From Rhodobacter aestuarii (GTDB taxonomy: Bacteria; Pseudomonadota; Alphaproteobacteria; Rhodobacterales; Rhodobacteraceae): a stretch of 64,000 nt of DNA. The translations under genes were made by a program, and so were the position numbers. Every line of letters begins with the position of its first letter. The first letter of the stretch is position 1. The stretch is taken from positions 1-64,000 of the forward strand of contig NZ_FTOG01000011.1 of the NCBI RefSeq assembly GCF_900156655.1, written 5' to 3'. The notes beneath the pieces were generated by a model. It was not told where the DNA came from. It was given only the letters and a program-made list of their open reading frames with translations, and did not search any database. Positions 39,304 through 49,444 of this stretch are shown one piece after another.

Positions 39304-40461
39304 TCATCCTTTCATCGTATCCCAGAAGCTTTTGACCTTCTTGAAGAAGGACGCCCCTTCGGGATTATTCTCGGCTTGGATGCGCTCAAATTCCTCAAGC
39401 AGTTCCTTTTGCCGAGCCGTCAGATTGACCGGCGTTTCTACCGCAAGCTCAATCACCATATCGCCCAAAGTACCACCGCGCAGCGCCGGCATACCTTTGC
39501 CGCGCAGGCGCATTTGACGACCGGATTGGCTGCCCACAGGGATCTTCACTTTGGAGCGGCCACCGTCGATGGTGGGCACTTCAACCTCACCGCCCAAGGC
39601 CGCAGAGACCATGCTCACCGGCACACGGCAGAACAGGTTGACGCCCTCGCGCTGGAAGATCGCGTGCTCCCGCACCTCGATGAAGATGTAAAGATCGCCA
39701 GCCGGACCACCGCGCAGCCCCGCCTCGCCTTCCCCAGCCAAGCGGATCCGCGTGCCGGTTTCCACCCCTGCCGGGATGTTGACCGAAAGCGTGCGCTCTT
39801 TCTCCACCCGGCCCGCGCCATGACAGACGCGGCAGGGGTTCTTCACCACCTGACCTTGCCCGCCACAAGTCGGGCAGGTGCGCTCCACCGTGAAGAAGCC
39901 GTTTTGCGCGCGCACCTTACCCAGACCCGAACAGGTCGGGCAGGTTTGCGGCTCGGCCCCGCCTTCAGCCCCGGTGCCATTACACGAGGTACAGGGCGCC
40001 GATCCGGGCACGGTGATGGTTTTCTGCGCGCCTTTGAACGCCTCTTCCAGCGTCACGCGCATATTGTAGCGCAGATCCGAGCCACGCGTGGCGCGAGACC
40101 GCCCGCCGCCCGGGCCACCACGCCCGCCCATGAAATCGCCGAACAGATCCTCGAACACATCTGAGAAGGCCGAGGCAAAGTCGCCCTGACCGCCCGCGCC
40201 ATAAGGCCCACGCGGACCGCCGCCGCCCATGCCACCCTCAAAGGCCGCATGGCCAAAGCGGTCATAGGCCGCTTTCTTGTCGGCATCCTTCAGCACGTCA
40301 TAGGCTTCGTTCGCTTCTTTGAACTGCGCCTCGGCGTTGGGATTGTCCTTGTTGCGGTCGGGGTGGAGTTCCTTCGCCTTGGTGCGATAGGCCTTCTTGA
40401 TCTCCTCGGCCGAGGCGCCCTTAGACACCCCCAGAACCTCGTAGAAATCACGTTTTGCCAT
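39304..40461 (-). CDS. dnaJ: Chaperone DnaJ
   Basis: Hsp40 co-chaperone that stimulates DnaK ATPase. It has 385 residues. The J-domain has [25 protein letters not shown] with the HPD at residues 33-35, followed by a Gly-rich linker. Four zinc-binding CXXCXGXG-type repeats ([36 protein letters not shown]) and the C-terminal substrate-binding domain complete it. It lies 67 bases downstream of dnaK in the usual order. Confidence 0.98.
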   Translation of the reverse strand: MAKRDFYEVLGVSKGASAEEIKKAYRTKAKELHPDRNKDNPNAEAQFKEANEAYDVLKDADKKAAYDRFGHAAFEGGMGGGGPRGPYGAGGQGDFASAFSDVFEDLFGDFMGGRGGPGGGRSRATRGSDLRYNMRVTLEEAFKGAQKTITVPGSAPCTSCNGTGAEGGAEPQTCPTCSGLGKVRAQNGFFTVERTCPTCGGQGQVVKNPCRVCHGAGRVEKERTLSVNIPAGVETGTRIRLAGEGEAGLRGGPAGDLYIFIEVREHAIFQREGVNLFCRVPVSMVSAALGGEVEVPTIDGGRSKVKIPVGSQSGRQMRLRGKGMPALRGGTLGDMVIELAVETPVNLTARQKELLEEFERIQAENNPEGASFFKKVKSFWDTMKG

Positions 40462-40489
40462 TGCAGAACCCCGCTATGAGAACATGAAA

Positions 40490-40512
40490 GCGAGCCCCCT
40501 AGGGGGCCCGCT
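40490..40512 (-). terminator. Hairpin between dnaK and dnaJ
   Basis: On the minus strand AGCGGGCCCCC pairs with GGGGGCTCGCT around TA, one mismatch, followed by TTTC. It lies 17 bases after the dnaK stop. A short T run makes it a weak terminator or mRNA stabiliser that would lower dnaJ expression relative to dnaK. Confidence 0.5.
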
Positions 40513-40528
40513 CCTCAGGTTCCGGCGC

Positions 40529-42451
40529 TTATTTGCGCTTGTCTTCACCCATGTCCTCGAAATCGGCGTCGACGATGTCGTCATCCACCGAACGCGGGCC
40601 GTCTTCTTCCTCAGCCTCGGAGGCATTGCCACCCTCGGCTTCGGCTTGCGCTTTGTAGATCGCTTCGCCCAGTTTCATCGCGGCATCGGTGAGGTTTTGC
40701 ACCGCGCCTTTGATCTTGCCGGGTTCGTCGGTCTTGAGCGCTTCTTCCAGCGCGTTGCAGGCCAGTTCGATCACTTCAACCGTCGAGCCATCGACCTTAT
40801 CGCCATGCTCTTCGAGCGATTTGCGGGTCGAGTGCAGCAGGCTTTCGCCTTGGTTGCGGGTCTCCACCAGCTCTTTGCGGTTTTTGTCGGCCTCGGCATT
40901 GGCTTCGGCGTCTTTGATCATCTTCTCGATGTCATCATCCGACAGACCGCCCGAAGCTTGGATGGTGATCTGTTGCGATTTGCCGGTGCCTTTGTCTTTG
41001 GCCGACACGCTCACGATGCCGTTCGCGTCGATATCGAAGGTCACTTCGATTTGCGGCACGCCGCGCGGCGCGGGCGGAATGTTCTCAAGGTTGAACATGC
41101 CCAGCATCTTGTTGTCGGCGGCCATTTCACGCTCGCCTTGGAACACCCGGATCGTCACAGCGTTCTGGTTGTCTTCGGCGGTCGAGAAGACTTGGCTTTT
41201 CTTGGTCGGGATCGTGGTGTTGCGGTCGATCAGACGGGTGAACACGCCACCAAGCGTTTCGATACCGAGCGACAGCGGCGTCACGTCAAGCAGAACCACG
41301 TCTTTCACGTCGCCTTGCAGAACGCCCGCTTGGATCGCCGCGCCCAGCGCCACAACTTCATCCGGGTTCACGCCTTTATGCGGCTCTTTGCCGAAGAATT
41401 TGGTCACTTCCGCAACCACTTTCGGCATCCGGGTCATACCACCGACCAGAACCACTTCGTCGATCTCGTCCTTGCTGACGCCCGCGTCTTTCAACGCAGC
41501 CGCGCAGGGTTTGAGCGAGGCTTTGATCAGGTCATCCACCAGGCTTTCAAGCTTCGCACGGGTGAGTTTCATCACCATGTGCAGCGGCGTGCCGGTTTTC
41601 GCATCCATCGAGATGAACGGCTGGTTGATCTCGGTTTGGCTGGCCGAGGAAAGCTCGATTTTCGCTTTTTCCGCAGCTTCTTTCAGACGCTGGAGCGCCA
41701 TTTTGTCTTTGGTCAGATCGACGCCGTGTTCTTTTTTGAACTCGTCGGCAAGGTAGTTCACGATCCGCATGTCGAAGTCTTCACCACCAAGGAATGTGTC
41801 CCCGTTGGTGGATTTCACTTCAAACAGACCATCGTCGATTTCGAGGATGGTGATATCGAAGGTCCCGCCGCCGAGGTCATAAACGGCGATGGTTTTGGTG
41901 TCTTTTTTATCAAGGCCGTAAGCCAGCGCAGCGGCCGTCGGCTCGTTGATAATGCGCAGCACTTCAAGGCCCGCAATCTTGCCCGCGTCTTTCGTCGCTT
42001 GGCGTTGCGCGTCGTTGAAGTAGGCCGGCACGGTGATGACGGCTTGCGTCACTTCTTCGCCCAGATAGCTCTCGGCGGTTTCTTTCATTTTTTGCAAGAT
42101 CACGGCCGAGACTTGCGAGGGCGAGAATTTCTCACCTTGCACTTCGACCCAAGCATCCCCGTTGCCACCATCAACGATGGAATAGGGCACCAGTTTCTTG
42201 TCTTTTTCGACTTCCGCATCGGTGGTGCGGCGCCCGATCAGGCGTTTCACGGCGAAGACCGTGTTGGTCGGGTTGGTGACAGCTTGGCGTTTCGCGGGTT
42301 GCCCCACAAGGCGCTCGCTATCCGTATAGGCGACGATCGAGGGCGTCGTGCGCGCCCCTTCGGCGTTTTCGATCACGCGGGGCTGCGAACCATCCATGAT
42401 GGCAACGCAGGAGTTCGTGGTCCCGAGGTCGATCCCGATGACTTTGGCCAT
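40529..42451 (-). CDS. dnaK: Chaperone DnaK (Hsp70)
   Basis: ATP-dependent folding chaperone of 640 residues. The N-terminal phosphate loop [12 protein letters not shown] (residues 5-16), [13 protein letters not shown] and [12 protein letters not shown] are diagnostic. The substrate-binding domain and a variable acidic tail ending DMGEDKRK complete it. The promoter at 42565-42593 is a good sigma-70 match. C-rich sequence in its spacer could also serve a heat-shock sigma factor, which I could not decide. Confidence 0.99.
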   Translation of the reverse strand: MAKVIGIDLGTTNSCVAIMDGSQPRVIENAEGARTTPSIVAYTDSERLVGQPAKRQAVTNPTNTVFAVKRLIGRRTTDAEVEKDKKLVPYSIVDGGNGDAWVEVQGEKFSPSQVSAVILQKMKETAESYLGEEVTQAVITVPAYFNDAQRQATKDAGKIAGLEVLRIINEPTAAALAYGLDKKDTKTIAVYDLGGGTFDITILEIDDGLFEVKSTNGDTFLGGEDFDMRIVNYLADEFKKEHGVDLTKDKMALQRLKEAAEKAKIELSSASQTEINQPFISMDAKTGTPLHMVMKLTRAKLESLVDDLIKASLKPCAAALKDAGVSKDEIDEVVLVGGMTRMPKVVAEVTKFFGKEPHKGVNPDEVVALGAAIQAGVLQGDVKDVVLLDVTPLSLGIETLGGVFTRLIDRNTTIPTKKSQVFSTAEDNQNAVTIRVFQGEREMAADNKMLGMFNLENIPPAPRGVPQIEVTFDIDANGIVSVSAKDKGTGKSQQITIQASGGLSDDDIEKMIKDAEANAEADKNRKELVETRNQGESLLHSTRKSLEEHGDKVDGSTVEVIELACNALEEALKTDEPGKIKGAVQNLTDAAMKLGEAIYKAQAEAEGGNASEAEEEDGPRSVDDDIVDADFEDMGEDKRK

Positions 42452-42564
42452 TTCAATACCTCTTCTTTCGGCGACAGGTGAGGACGGGTCCCATCAGGCC
42501 CCCGGCCCCAATCCCAAGGTTTCAGTTTGGCCCGGCCCGGGTGGTCCGTTCCGGCTTCTGGGGG

Positions 42565-42593
42565 TATATAAGGAGGGGAAATTTGCCCTGCAA
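42565..42593 (-). promoter_or_regulatory. Promoter of dnaK-dnaJ
   Basis: On the minus strand TTGCAG and TATATA are separated by 17 bases. CTTG at the -35 and CCCCTCC before the -10 also partly resemble a sigma-32 promoter. The predicted start near 42558 gives a leader of about 107 bases. It lies in the gap divergent to alkB. Confidence 0.65.
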
Positions 42594-42621
42594 GAACCCT
42601 CGCTAAGGGAGTTTGCGACAA

Positions 42622-43254
42622 ATGACGCAAATCAGCGGCCTAACGCCCCGTCCCAAGGGGCAAGATCTGCGCGGTTTTGTGCATTATCCGGGCTGGCTGA
42701 CCGCCCCGGAACAGGCTGCGCTGGTCGCAGATCTGCGCGCGGTGGTGGCACAAGCCCCGCTTTTTTCGCCAATGACGCCCTATGGGCGACCAATGTCTGT
42801 GCGTATGACCTCCGCAGGGCGGTTTGGCTGGGTCTCCGACCGGCGCGGCTATCGCTACAGCGAAACGCATCCTGAAGGCATGGCATGGCCGGCGATCCCA
42901 CAAAGCGTGCTCGATATTTGGCAAGCGGTGGCGGGTTCTGCCCGCGCGCCCGAATGCTGCTTGATCAATTTTTACGGCGAAAACGCCAAGATGGGCATGC
43001 ACCAAGACCGCGACGAGGCGGACTTTGCCGAGCCCGTGGTGTCGATCTCACTCGGTGATGACGGGCTTTTCCGTATTGGCAATGAAACGCGCGGCGGCAG
43101 AACGCAAAGCCTCTGGCTGCGTTCGGGCGATGTGATGGTGATGGGCGGGACGGCACGGCCACTCTATCACGGCATTGACCGGATCGCGCCTGGCACCTCG
43201 CCCCTCCTGCCGCAAGGCGGGCGGATTAATTTGACACTTCGGGTGGCGACCTGA
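42622..43254 (+). CDS. alkB: AlkB-family 2-oxoglutarate/Fe(II) dioxygenase
   Basis: A 210-residue demethylase that oxidatively removes alkyl lesions (1-methyladenine, 3-methylcytosine) from DNA or RNA. Iron ligands are visible in MHQDRDE (HXD) and LYHGIDRI (distal His), and the 2-oxoglutarate-binding arginine is in RINLTLR at the C-terminus. NFYGENAKMG matches the family NXY segment. The ATG at 42622 follows AAGGGA. It is divergent from dnaK and convergent with mutY. Confidence 0.93.
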   Translation: MTQISGLTPRPKGQDLRGFVHYPGWLTAPEQAALVADLRAVVAQAPLFSPMTPYGRPMSVRMTSAGRFGWVSDRRGYRYSETHPEGMAWPAIPQSVLDIWQAVAGSARAPECCLINFYGENAKMGMHQDRDEADFAEPVVSISLGDDGLFRIGNETRGGRTQSLWLRSGDVMVMGGTARPLYHGIDRIAPGTSPLLPQGGRINLTLRVAT

Positions 43255-43296
43255 AACCGCGCCTCTTTTCATCTTGCCCAAAATATCCCGGGGGTG

Positions 43297-43313
43297 CGGG
43301 GGCAGCGCCCCCG
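43297..43313. repeat. Short G-rich palindromic repeat, copy 2
   Basis: CGGGGGC and GCCCCCG arms flank AGC, with AAAATATCCCGGGGGT just before. The 15-base core is identical to the copy at 10274-10288. It sits in the spacer between the convergent alkB and mutY, where it might also help stop transcription. Confidence 0.6.
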
Positions 43314-43314
43314 C

Positions 43315-44355
43315 CTAAAGCCCCGCCTGCGCAGCATCCCAGACTTTGCGCATCACCGTCGGCAGATCGGCGGGCGCAAACGCCTCGCGCGGGGTAAAGC
43401 CCTCCCCCTCGGCGCGCGCCAGCATCACCTTCAGCCGCAAATGAAAATGCGTGAAGGTGTGGCGCACCTCATGCGGCAGTTCCACCCAATCGGCGACAAG
43501 GGGCGGGCGCGGTTCGGGCGTATCCGCCCCCCACTCCGTGCCCGGGAAGCCAAGCATCCCGCCCAAAAGTCCCTTTTCCGGGCGGCGTTCCAACAGCACG
43601 CCCCCCGCCGCGTTGACCGCCACATAGGCCAGCCCAAAGCGGGTCGGCTTTTCCGCCTTGGGCGCTTTGCGGGGCAGTTCTGCCGCGATGCCCTGCGCTT
43701 TGGCGGCGCAAAACGCGTTTACCGGGCAGAGCGCACAAACGGGGTTGCGCGGGGTGCAGATCGTCGCCCCCAAATCCATCATCGCCTGCGCATGATCGCC
43801 GGGCCGGGCTTGTGGGGTGATCCTTCCCGCCTTTTCCACCAACTCTGGCTTTGCAATCGGCATCGGTGTTTGCACCGCCCAAAGCCGCGCCACCACCCGC
43901 TCCACATTGCCATCGACCACGACCGCAGGCTCATCAAAGGCAATCGCCGCCACCGCTGCCGCCGTATAAGGGCCGATGCCGGGCAGCTTTTGCAATTCCG
44001 CCGCGGCCTCAGGGAACTTCCCGCCGCGCGCGCCCGCCACAACACGCGCGCATTTCAAGAGGTTCCGCGCACGGGCGTAATAGCCAAGCCCTGCCCATTC
44101 GGCCATCACATCCGCATCTTCTGCGGCGGCCAAATCTGTCACCGTGGGCCAGCGTTCGGTGAAGCGGCGGAAATAATCGCGCACCGCGGCCACGGTGGTT
44201 TGCTGCAACATCACTTCCGAGAGCCAAACGTGATACGGGTCAGGCCGCTCGGTCGCGCGCGCCTCAGGCCCCACCCGCCACGGCATCACCCGCGCGGATC
44301 GGTCATACCAAGCCAAAAGCGCAGCCCCCGCCGTTGTTTCATCCCCGTCACGCAA
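43315..44355 (-). CDS. mutY: A/G-specific adenine DNA glycosylase
   Basis: Removes adenine mispaired with 8-oxoguanine. It has 346 residues. The helix-hairpin-helix LQKLPGIGPYTAAAVAAIAF with VVDGNVERV carries the catalytic Asp. Four cysteines (CTPRNPVCALCPVNAFC) ligate the 4Fe-4S cluster. The C-terminus is Nudix-like. The start is TTG at 44355 behind GGGGGAG; an in-frame stop lies two codons upstream and no ATG is nearby, so the unusual start is forced. It functions with mutT (18066-18509). Confidence 0.95.
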   Translation of the reverse strand: MRDGDETTAGAALLAWYDRSARVMPWRVGPEARATERPDPYHVWLSEVMLQQTTVAAVRDYFRRFTERWPTVTDLAAAEDADVMAEWAGLGYYARARNLLKCARVVAGARGGKFPEAAAELQKLPGIGPYTAAAVAAIAFDEPAVVVDGNVERVVARLWAVQTPMPIAKPELVEKAGRITPQARPGDHAQAMMDLGATICTPRNPVCALCPVNAFCAAKAQGIAAELPRKAPKAEKPTRFGLAYVAVNAAGGVLLERRPEKGLLGGMLGFPGTEWGADTPEPRPPLVADWVELPHEVRHTFTHFHLRLKVMLARAEGEGFTPREAFAPADLPTVMRKVWDAAQAGL

Positions 44356-44448
44356 TCTTTATGCTCCCCCGACCAGAGTTGTTATGGCAAACCCCCACAA
44401 GCCGCCTAAAATAGCACCAGACCCCGCGAAGGCGAGAGCAAGCGAACG

Positions 44449-45012
44449 ATGACCACCGCCCCCCCGAACGAGCGCCCCGAAGCGCCCCGCAAAGGCCGCC
44501 GCCTGCGTGGGTTTGAGGCGGCTGCGGGCTTGGTCAAAGAACGCATTCGCGCGGCAGGCGAATCGCGCGGCTTTGCCGTGGCACGATTGATCACCCATTG
44601 GACCGAAGTGGTCGGACCCGAAATTGCCGCCACAGCACGGCCTGTAAAAATCGGTTACGGGCGTGAAGGCTTTGGCGCCACGCTGACGCTTTTGGTCGAA
44701 GGGCCGATGGCGCCGATGATCGACATGCAGCGCGAACAAATCCGCGCGAAGGTCAATGCCTGCTACGGCTATAATGCGATCTCGCGCATTCATATCACGC
44801 AAACCGCCGCCACCGGCTTTGCCGAGGGACAGGTGGCCTTTGCCCCCGCCCCCAAAACACCCCGCCCCCAACCCTCGCCCGAGGTCAAAGCCCGTGCGCA
44901 TGACGCCACCGAAGGGCTGCAAGACACCGGCTTGCGCGATGCGCTCGAACAATTGGGGCGCAATATCTACATGAAACCCGCCCCGGCCAAACCCGATGGC
45001 GGGACACGTTAA
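44449..45012 (+). CDS. DciA-like DUF721 protein
   Basis: A 187-residue protein whose N-terminal two-thirds match DUF721: a basic N-terminus, GESRGFAVARLITHWTEVVGPEIAATARPVKIGY, and the strand LTLLVEGPMAPMIDMQREQIRAKVNACYGY. DciA proteins load the replicative helicase DnaB in bacteria lacking DnaC. The C-terminal 60 residues are Pro-rich and variable. It precedes the DsbA-like gene by 13 bases, the same pairing seen in related genomes to my recollection. Confidence 0.8.
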   Translation: MTTAPPNERPEAPRKGRRLRGFEAAAGLVKERIRAAGESRGFAVARLITHWTEVVGPEIAATARPVKIGYGREGFGATLTLLVEGPMAPMIDMQREQIRAKVNACYGYNAISRIHITQTAATGFAEGQVAFAPAPKTPRPQPSPEVKARAHDATEGLQDTGLRDALEQLGRNIYMKPAPAKPDGGTR

Positions 45013-45025
45013 GAAAGGCTGACCT

Positions 45026-45700
45026 ATGAACCGTCGCTCTCTTCTTCTGGGCCTCTCCGGCACCGCGCTTCTGGCCACCGCTGGCCTGACCCTGCTGCGC
45101 CCGGGCGCCCAAGATGGGATCTGGGCCAGCCCGGCCTTGGCCGATGAAGCCCCGGCGGATGGTGCCGCCCCCGAGCTTTTGCCCGATATCGCGATGGGGT
45201 CGCCCGATGCGCCGATCACGCTGATCGAATATGCTTCCTACACCTGCGGGCATTGCGCGCATTTCCATGAGACCGTCTTCAAGCCGCTCAAGAAGGATTA
45301 CATCGACACCGGCAAGGTGCGCTTCATCCTGCGCGAAGCCTATTTTGATGGGGCGGGCCTTTGGGCGGCGCAGGTTGCGCGCTGCGGCGGCGATCTGAAA
45401 TATTATGGCATTTCCAGCATTCTATTCGCCGAACAGCATGACTGGATTGGCGATGGCACGCCGCAAACGATGGGCGCGAACCTGCGCAAAATCGGGCTGC
45501 GCGCCGGGCTGACGACAGAACAGATCGACACCTGCCTGAACGACAACGATATGGCGCAGCGCATGGTGATGACCTACCAGACCCATTTCACCGCTGATGG
45601 CATCGAAGGCACGCCGACGCTGATGATCAACGGCAAGAAGCACAACAATATGGGCTATGACGCGTTGAAAAAAATCCTCGATGCGGAACTGGCGGGCTAA
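45026..45700 (+). CDS. DsbA-family thiol:disulphide oxidoreductase, secreted
   Basis: A 224-residue periplasmic protein with a twin-arginine-like, hydrophobic leader (MNRRSLLLGLSGTALLATAGLTLL). The active site YTCGHCAHFH (CXXC) lies near residue 76, and the cis-proline loop EGTPTLMING lies near residue 195. The fold is thioredoxin with a helical insert, as in DsbA or the DsbG-like proteins. It probably oxidises or isomerises cysteines in exported proteins. It converges with lpxK with a three-base gap. Confidence 0.88.
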   Translation: MNRRSLLLGLSGTALLATAGLTLLRPGAQDGIWASPALADEAPADGAAPELLPDIAMGSPDAPITLIEYASYTCGHCAHFHETVFKPLKKDYIDTGKVRFILREAYFDGAGLWAAQVARCGGDLKYYGISSILFAEQHDWIGDGTPQTMGANLRKIGLRAGLTTEQIDTCLNDNDMAQRMVMTYQTHFTADGIEGTPTLMINGKKHNNMGYDALKKILDAELAG

Positions 45701-45703
45701 GGG

Positions 45704-46693
45704 TTAAAGGCCGATCTTTTCCAGCGCGCTTTCAAGCGGTGCGGCGGTGCTGAGCATCAGCCGCACCGGCAAAGCGAGCACATTGGGCCGAAAGGCCATT
45801 GGCAGGCGCGCGGCATCTTTTTCGGTCGTCACCAATTGCGCGCCCATCATCCGCGCCTCGGTCTCCAGCCGGGTGAGCAGGCGGGCATTGAAGGGTTGAT
45901 GATCGTCAAGCGCCTCTGCCCGGACCAGATCGGCCCCGAGCCCGCGCAGGGTCGCAAAGAACTTCTCTGGGTGGCCAATGCCAGCAAAGGCCAAGACCCG
46001 CAGGCCTTCCCAATCCATCCCCGTTTGCAGCGGTTCCAGTGCGCCTGTCAGGTGTGGCACAGTGATTTGGTCGCCCCAGCGTGCGGCAAATTCTGCCTGT
46101 GCCGCCTCCGGCCCGATGGAAAGCAGCAGATCCGCCCGCGCCAGCCCCGCCGCGACGGGTTCGCGCAAGGGGCCAGCGGGCAGGCACAGCCCATTGCCAA
46201 AGCCCTTCATCGCATCCACCACCACAATCGACAAATCCTTTTGCAGCGCCGGGTTTTGATGCCCGTCATCGAGCAAAATCACCTGCGCGCCCGCCGCCAC
46301 AGCGGCTTTCGCACCCGCCGCACGATCTTTGGCCACCCAAGTGGGGGTGAAGGCCGCCAGCAAAAGCGGCTCATCGCCCACCTGATCGGCGCTGTGGTTC
46401 ATTTCATCGACCCGCACCGGGCCCTCTAGGCTACCGCCGTGGCCCCGGCTCACCACATGGGCGGTGATATCGCGCCCCATCAAAAGCTGCGCGAGCGCGA
46501 TGACGGTGGGGGTTTTGCCCGTACCACCCGCGTTGATATTGCCCACCGAAATCACCGGGACCGGAAGTTTCAACCCCGGCTTCGCCACCCGCCGCGCCGT
46601 CGCCGCACCGTAAACGCGGCCCAAGGGCGCCAGCAGCCGGGCCAGAGGCGCTGGCTGCGCAGGGTCGGTGAACCAATGGGCGGGGGGCTGCAT
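45704..46693 (-). CDS. lpxK: Tetraacyldisaccharide 4'-kinase
   Basis: Phosphorylates the 4' position of the lipid A precursor at the inner membrane. It has 329 residues. A P-loop ([18 protein letters not shown]) lies near residue 55, with VSRGHGG and [12 protein letters not shown] following, all typical. It overlaps the waaA stop by one base and is the last gene of the DUF4170-waaA-lpxK cluster. Confidence 0.95.
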   Translation of the reverse strand: MQPPAHWFTDPAQPAPLARLLAPLGRVYGAATARRVAKPGLKLPVPVISVGNINAGGTGKTPTVIALAQLLMGRDITAHVVSRGHGGSLEGPVRVDEMNHSADQVGDEPLLLAAFTPTWVAKDRAAGAKAAVAAGAQVILLDDGHQNPALQKDLSIVVVDAMKGFGNGLCLPAGPLREPVAAGLARADLLLSIGPEAAQAEFAARWGDQITVPHLTGALEPLQTGMDWEGLRVLAFAGIGHPEKFFATLRGLGADLVRAEALDDHQPFNARLLTRLETEARMMGAQLVTTEKDAARLPMAFRPNVLALPVRLMLSTAAPLESALEKIGL

Positions 46694-47907
46694 CAGGTTT
46701 CCTTTCGCGGCTTTGCGCCCTCATACTCCCCCAAGATCGCCCGCACCACCGCCTCTGCCGCCGCAGCGCCGCCGGATGTGACCGCCCAAGCGTTATGTGC
46801 CAAAACGGCAGCGCGGTCAGGCGACATCAAATCCGCCACCGCCTCGCCAAGCGAGATCGCATCATGGATCGCGCGGGCCGCGCGCGCCTCGCCCAAGCGG
46901 GCATATTCTGCGGTATAGGCGCCAGTTTTCGGCCCATGCAGCACGGCAGAGCCCAAAGCCGCGGGCTCGAAGGGGGAACGCGGCTGCGCCGTGCCCCCGG
47001 TAAGTGTACCGCCCATATAGGTCACCGGCGCTATACGATACCAAAGCCCGTATTCGCCCGGATCATCGGCCAAGAACACCTCTGTCTCATCTTCGGGCTC
47101 CCCCTCAACCGAGCGGCTGGCCACAGCCAACCCGCGCGCGGTGAGGTCTTCCACCAAGGCACAGGCAGATTCTGGATCTTCAGGCGCCAAAATGAGCAGC
47201 ATCCGATGCGCATGGTGTTGCGCACGTTCCTGTGCCGCCAAAATCGACGCCATTTCCTCTGCGGGCACCTCGGCGGCGAGCCAAACAGGGCGGGTCCGCG
47301 TCAGCGCCGCCATCGATACCCGCTCGGCCTCAGAACAGCGCAGCGGCTCGGAGGGTTGGCCTAGCACGCCCCCCACTTCCAAGCGGCAAGGCTCGACACC
47401 CAACTGCAAAAGCGGCGTGACGGAGGCTTGATCGCGCACCAAAACCCGCGCCATGCGCCGCAAAAGCGGCGGCTTGCCAAAGCCCGAAAACGGCTGTTTG
47501 CGCGCCGCATTGGGGGCGGCTTGCACATCCACCATCATCACTGGCACATCGGCCCGGTCTGCCGCTTTGATCAGCGCGCCGGGCAAGTCATTGCCGAAAA
47601 GCACCACCAAATCGGGCGCGACTTGGCGCAAAAGTGCTTTGGGCGATCCTTCTTCTTGGAGGTTGCGCCGTTCGACCGTTTCGGGCAGCGCAAGCTCGAC
47701 CTCTTCAGGAAGCGCGACGAGGAGCCGTAAATCGGGCCGTTGCCGCGCTAGCCGTGCAATGACCAGCGCCGCACCGGGCGCCAGCGCAGCGGCGTCTTCG
47801 CCCCCGATGCGCAAACAAATCAGCGGCGCTTTGGGCGCGGGAGGGTGCTCCTCCCCCGCCGCAGGCGCCGAGGCCCGGCGAAACCATTTGGAAGCCGATT
47901 GCAGCAT
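46693..47907 (-). CDS. waaA: 3-deoxy-D-manno-octulosonic acid (Kdo) transferase
   Basis: Adds Kdo to lipid A precursor. The 404-residue protein is divergent in its N-terminal domain but has [19 protein letters not shown], a C-terminal GT-B fold segment [30 protein letters not shown] and the terminal helix region. The N-terminus lacks the usual strong membrane anchor, so localisation may be peripheral. Adjacent lpxK supports the assignment. Confidence 0.88.
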   Translation of the reverse strand: MLQSASKWFRRASAPAAGEEHPPAPKAPLICLRIGGEDAAALAPGAALVIARLARQRPDLRLLVALPEEVELALPETVERRNLQEEGSPKALLRQVAPDLVVLFGNDLPGALIKAADRADVPVMMVDVQAAPNAARKQPFSGFGKPPLLRRMARVLVRDQASVTPLLQLGVEPCRLEVGGVLGQPSEPLRCSEAERVSMAALTRTRPVWLAAEVPAEEMASILAAQERAQHHAHRMLLILAPEDPESACALVEDLTARGLAVASRSVEGEPEDETEVFLADDPGEYGLWYRIAPVTYMGGTLTGGTAQPRSPFEPAALGSAVLHGPKTGAYTAEYARLGEARAARAIHDAISLGEAVADLMSPDRAAVLAHNAWAVTSGGAAAAEAVVRAILGEYEGAKPRKET

Positions 47908-47924
47908 CGCGGGCCTTTGGGCGC

Positions 47925-48182
47925 TTAGCTCCCCAATTCTTCGGTCAGCGAGGCGGGGGTTTCTTCATCGCGCAGGCGATGCAGGTGGGCGATGAAATAG
48001 CGCGCATGGGCATCATCCACAGTGCGCTGCGCCTCGCCCTTCCAAGCCGCATAGGCGGTCGCGTAATTGGGGTAGATGCCGACAATGTGAATTTTGGAGA
48101 CATCCTTAAATTCGGTGCGCTCGGGCGAGACAAGCTCACCGCCGAAAACAAGATGCAGGCGTTGGGGATTGGTCTTGCTCAT
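47925..48182 (-). CDS. DUF4170-domain protein
   Basis: An 85-residue cytoplasmic protein starting MSKTNPQRLHLVFGGELVSP at 48182, with IHIVGIYPNYATAYAAWKGEAQRTVDDA in the middle. DUF4170 proteins are commonly found beside waaA and lpxK in alphaproteobacteria, as here (17-base gap to waaA). The biochemical role is unknown. A longer open frame upstream is not supported by a family match. Confidence 0.82.
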   Translation of the reverse strand: MSKTNPQRLHLVFGGELVSPERTEFKDVSKIHIVGIYPNYATAYAAWKGEAQRTVDDAHARYFIAHLHRLRDEETPASLTEELGS

Positions 48183-48340
48183 GGGCTTTCCTGTGAAATT
48201 GGGTGTCGCGAGACTATGCGATGCGCCACCCGCGCTCAAGCTTGGATGCGTCATCCTGTGCCGATGCAGAGCGCGTGCCAGCTTTACCGCAAATGGCGGA
48301 GCCGCTTTTCAATCTGCACGCCACGGTCTAAGGAACCGCC

Positions 48341-49423
48341 ATGCGTAAGAGCCTTCTTCAGATTTACGATGCCCGCGTCGCCACCGGTCTGCTGAAAGCA
48401 GATGCCGCCCAGCGCGCGCTGCTGCCCCGCTTTGATGACATCATTGAAGCGCTTGAAACCCCGGTGAAGAAACCGGGCCTGTTTGGCCTGTTTGCCAAAC
48501 CGCCAGAGGCGGTGCGCGGGCTCTACCTTTGGGGCGGCGTTGGGCGCGGCAAGTCGATGCTGATGGACCTTTTCCATGAGGCGGTGTCCGTGCCCAAGCG
48601 GCGCGTCCATTTCCATGCGTTCATGCAAGAGGTGCAGGCCAAGATCGAGGCCGCACGACGCGCCAAAGAAGAAGATGCGCTTCTGCCTGCGGCCAAGGAA
48701 ATTGCCGCCTCGGTCCGGCTTTTGTGCTTTGACGAGATGCAAATCACCGACATTGCTGATGCAATGATCGTGGGGCGGCTTTTTGAAGAGCTGTTCAAGC
48801 GTGGTGTTACGATCGTCACCACCTCAAACCGCCCACCCGAAGACCTGTATAAGAACGGGCTCAATCGGCAGTTGTTCGTGCCGTTCATCGCGATTTTGCG
48901 CGCGCAATTGGATGTGGTCGAGATTGCGTCCGAAACCGACTACCGCCAGCATCGTCTGACCGGCGCGCAAGTCTATTTCTCGCCCGCCTCGAAATCCGCC
49001 CATGCGGCAATGGATGCGCTTTGGGATGAGCTGACCGGCCATGACGCCGCCACCAAGCTGGAGCTGGAGGTAAAAGGCCGCAAGGTCGTGGTGCCGCATT
49101 TCCACAATGGGGTGGGCCGTGCGAGCTTTTGGGAGTTGTGCGGCGCAATGCTTGGCCCCGGCGATTATCTGGCCATTGCCGCTGCGGTAAAGGTCTTGAT
49201 GATCGACGACATTCCGCAGCTTTCTGCCTCCAACTTCAACGAGGCGAAGCGCTTCGTGACGCTGATAGACACGCTTTATGAAGCCAAGGTGCGGCTGATC
49301 TGTTCCGCGGCAGAGGTGCCCGAGCGGCTTTATAACGAAGGCACGGGCAGTTTTGAGTTTGAGCGCACCGCCTCGCGGCTGCGGGAAATGCAATCGGCAG
49401 ATTGGGGCGCCAACCGGGCCTAA
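48341..49423 (+). CDS. zapE: Cell division ATPase ZapE (AFG1-like)
   Basis: A 360-residue AAA-type ATPase. Walker A is GLYLWGGVGRGKSMLMD near residue 60 and Walker B LCFDEMQITDIADAM near residue 128. The sensor-1 segment VTIVTTSNRPPEDLYKNGLNR follows, and the C-terminus has NEAKRFVTLIDTLYEAKVRL. ZapE helps destabilise FtsZ rings under stress in Escherichia coli, and the eukaryotic homologue acts in mitochondria. A ribosome binding site (TAAGGA) precedes the ATG. Confidence 0.92.
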   Translation: MRKSLLQIYDARVATGLLKADAAQRALLPRFDDIIEALETPVKKPGLFGLFAKPPEAVRGLYLWGGVGRGKSMLMDLFHEAVSVPKRRVHFHAFMQEVQAKIEAARRAKEEDALLPAAKEIAASVRLLCFDEMQITDIADAMIVGRLFEELFKRGVTIVTTSNRPPEDLYKNGLNRQLFVPFIAILRAQLDVVEIASETDYRQHRLTGAQVYFSPASKSAHAAMDALWDELTGHDAATKLELEVKGRKVVVPHFHNGVGRASFWELCGAMLGPGDYLAIAAAVKVLMIDDIPQLSASNFNEAKRFVTLIDTLYEAKVRLICSAAEVPERLYNEGTGSFEFERTASRLREMQSADWGANRA

Positions 49424-49444
49424 AGCCCCGTTGGCGCAGGTGTT

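Noticed and set aside
40484-42481. Plus-strand frame opposite dnaK
   Set aside because: Shadow of dnaK.
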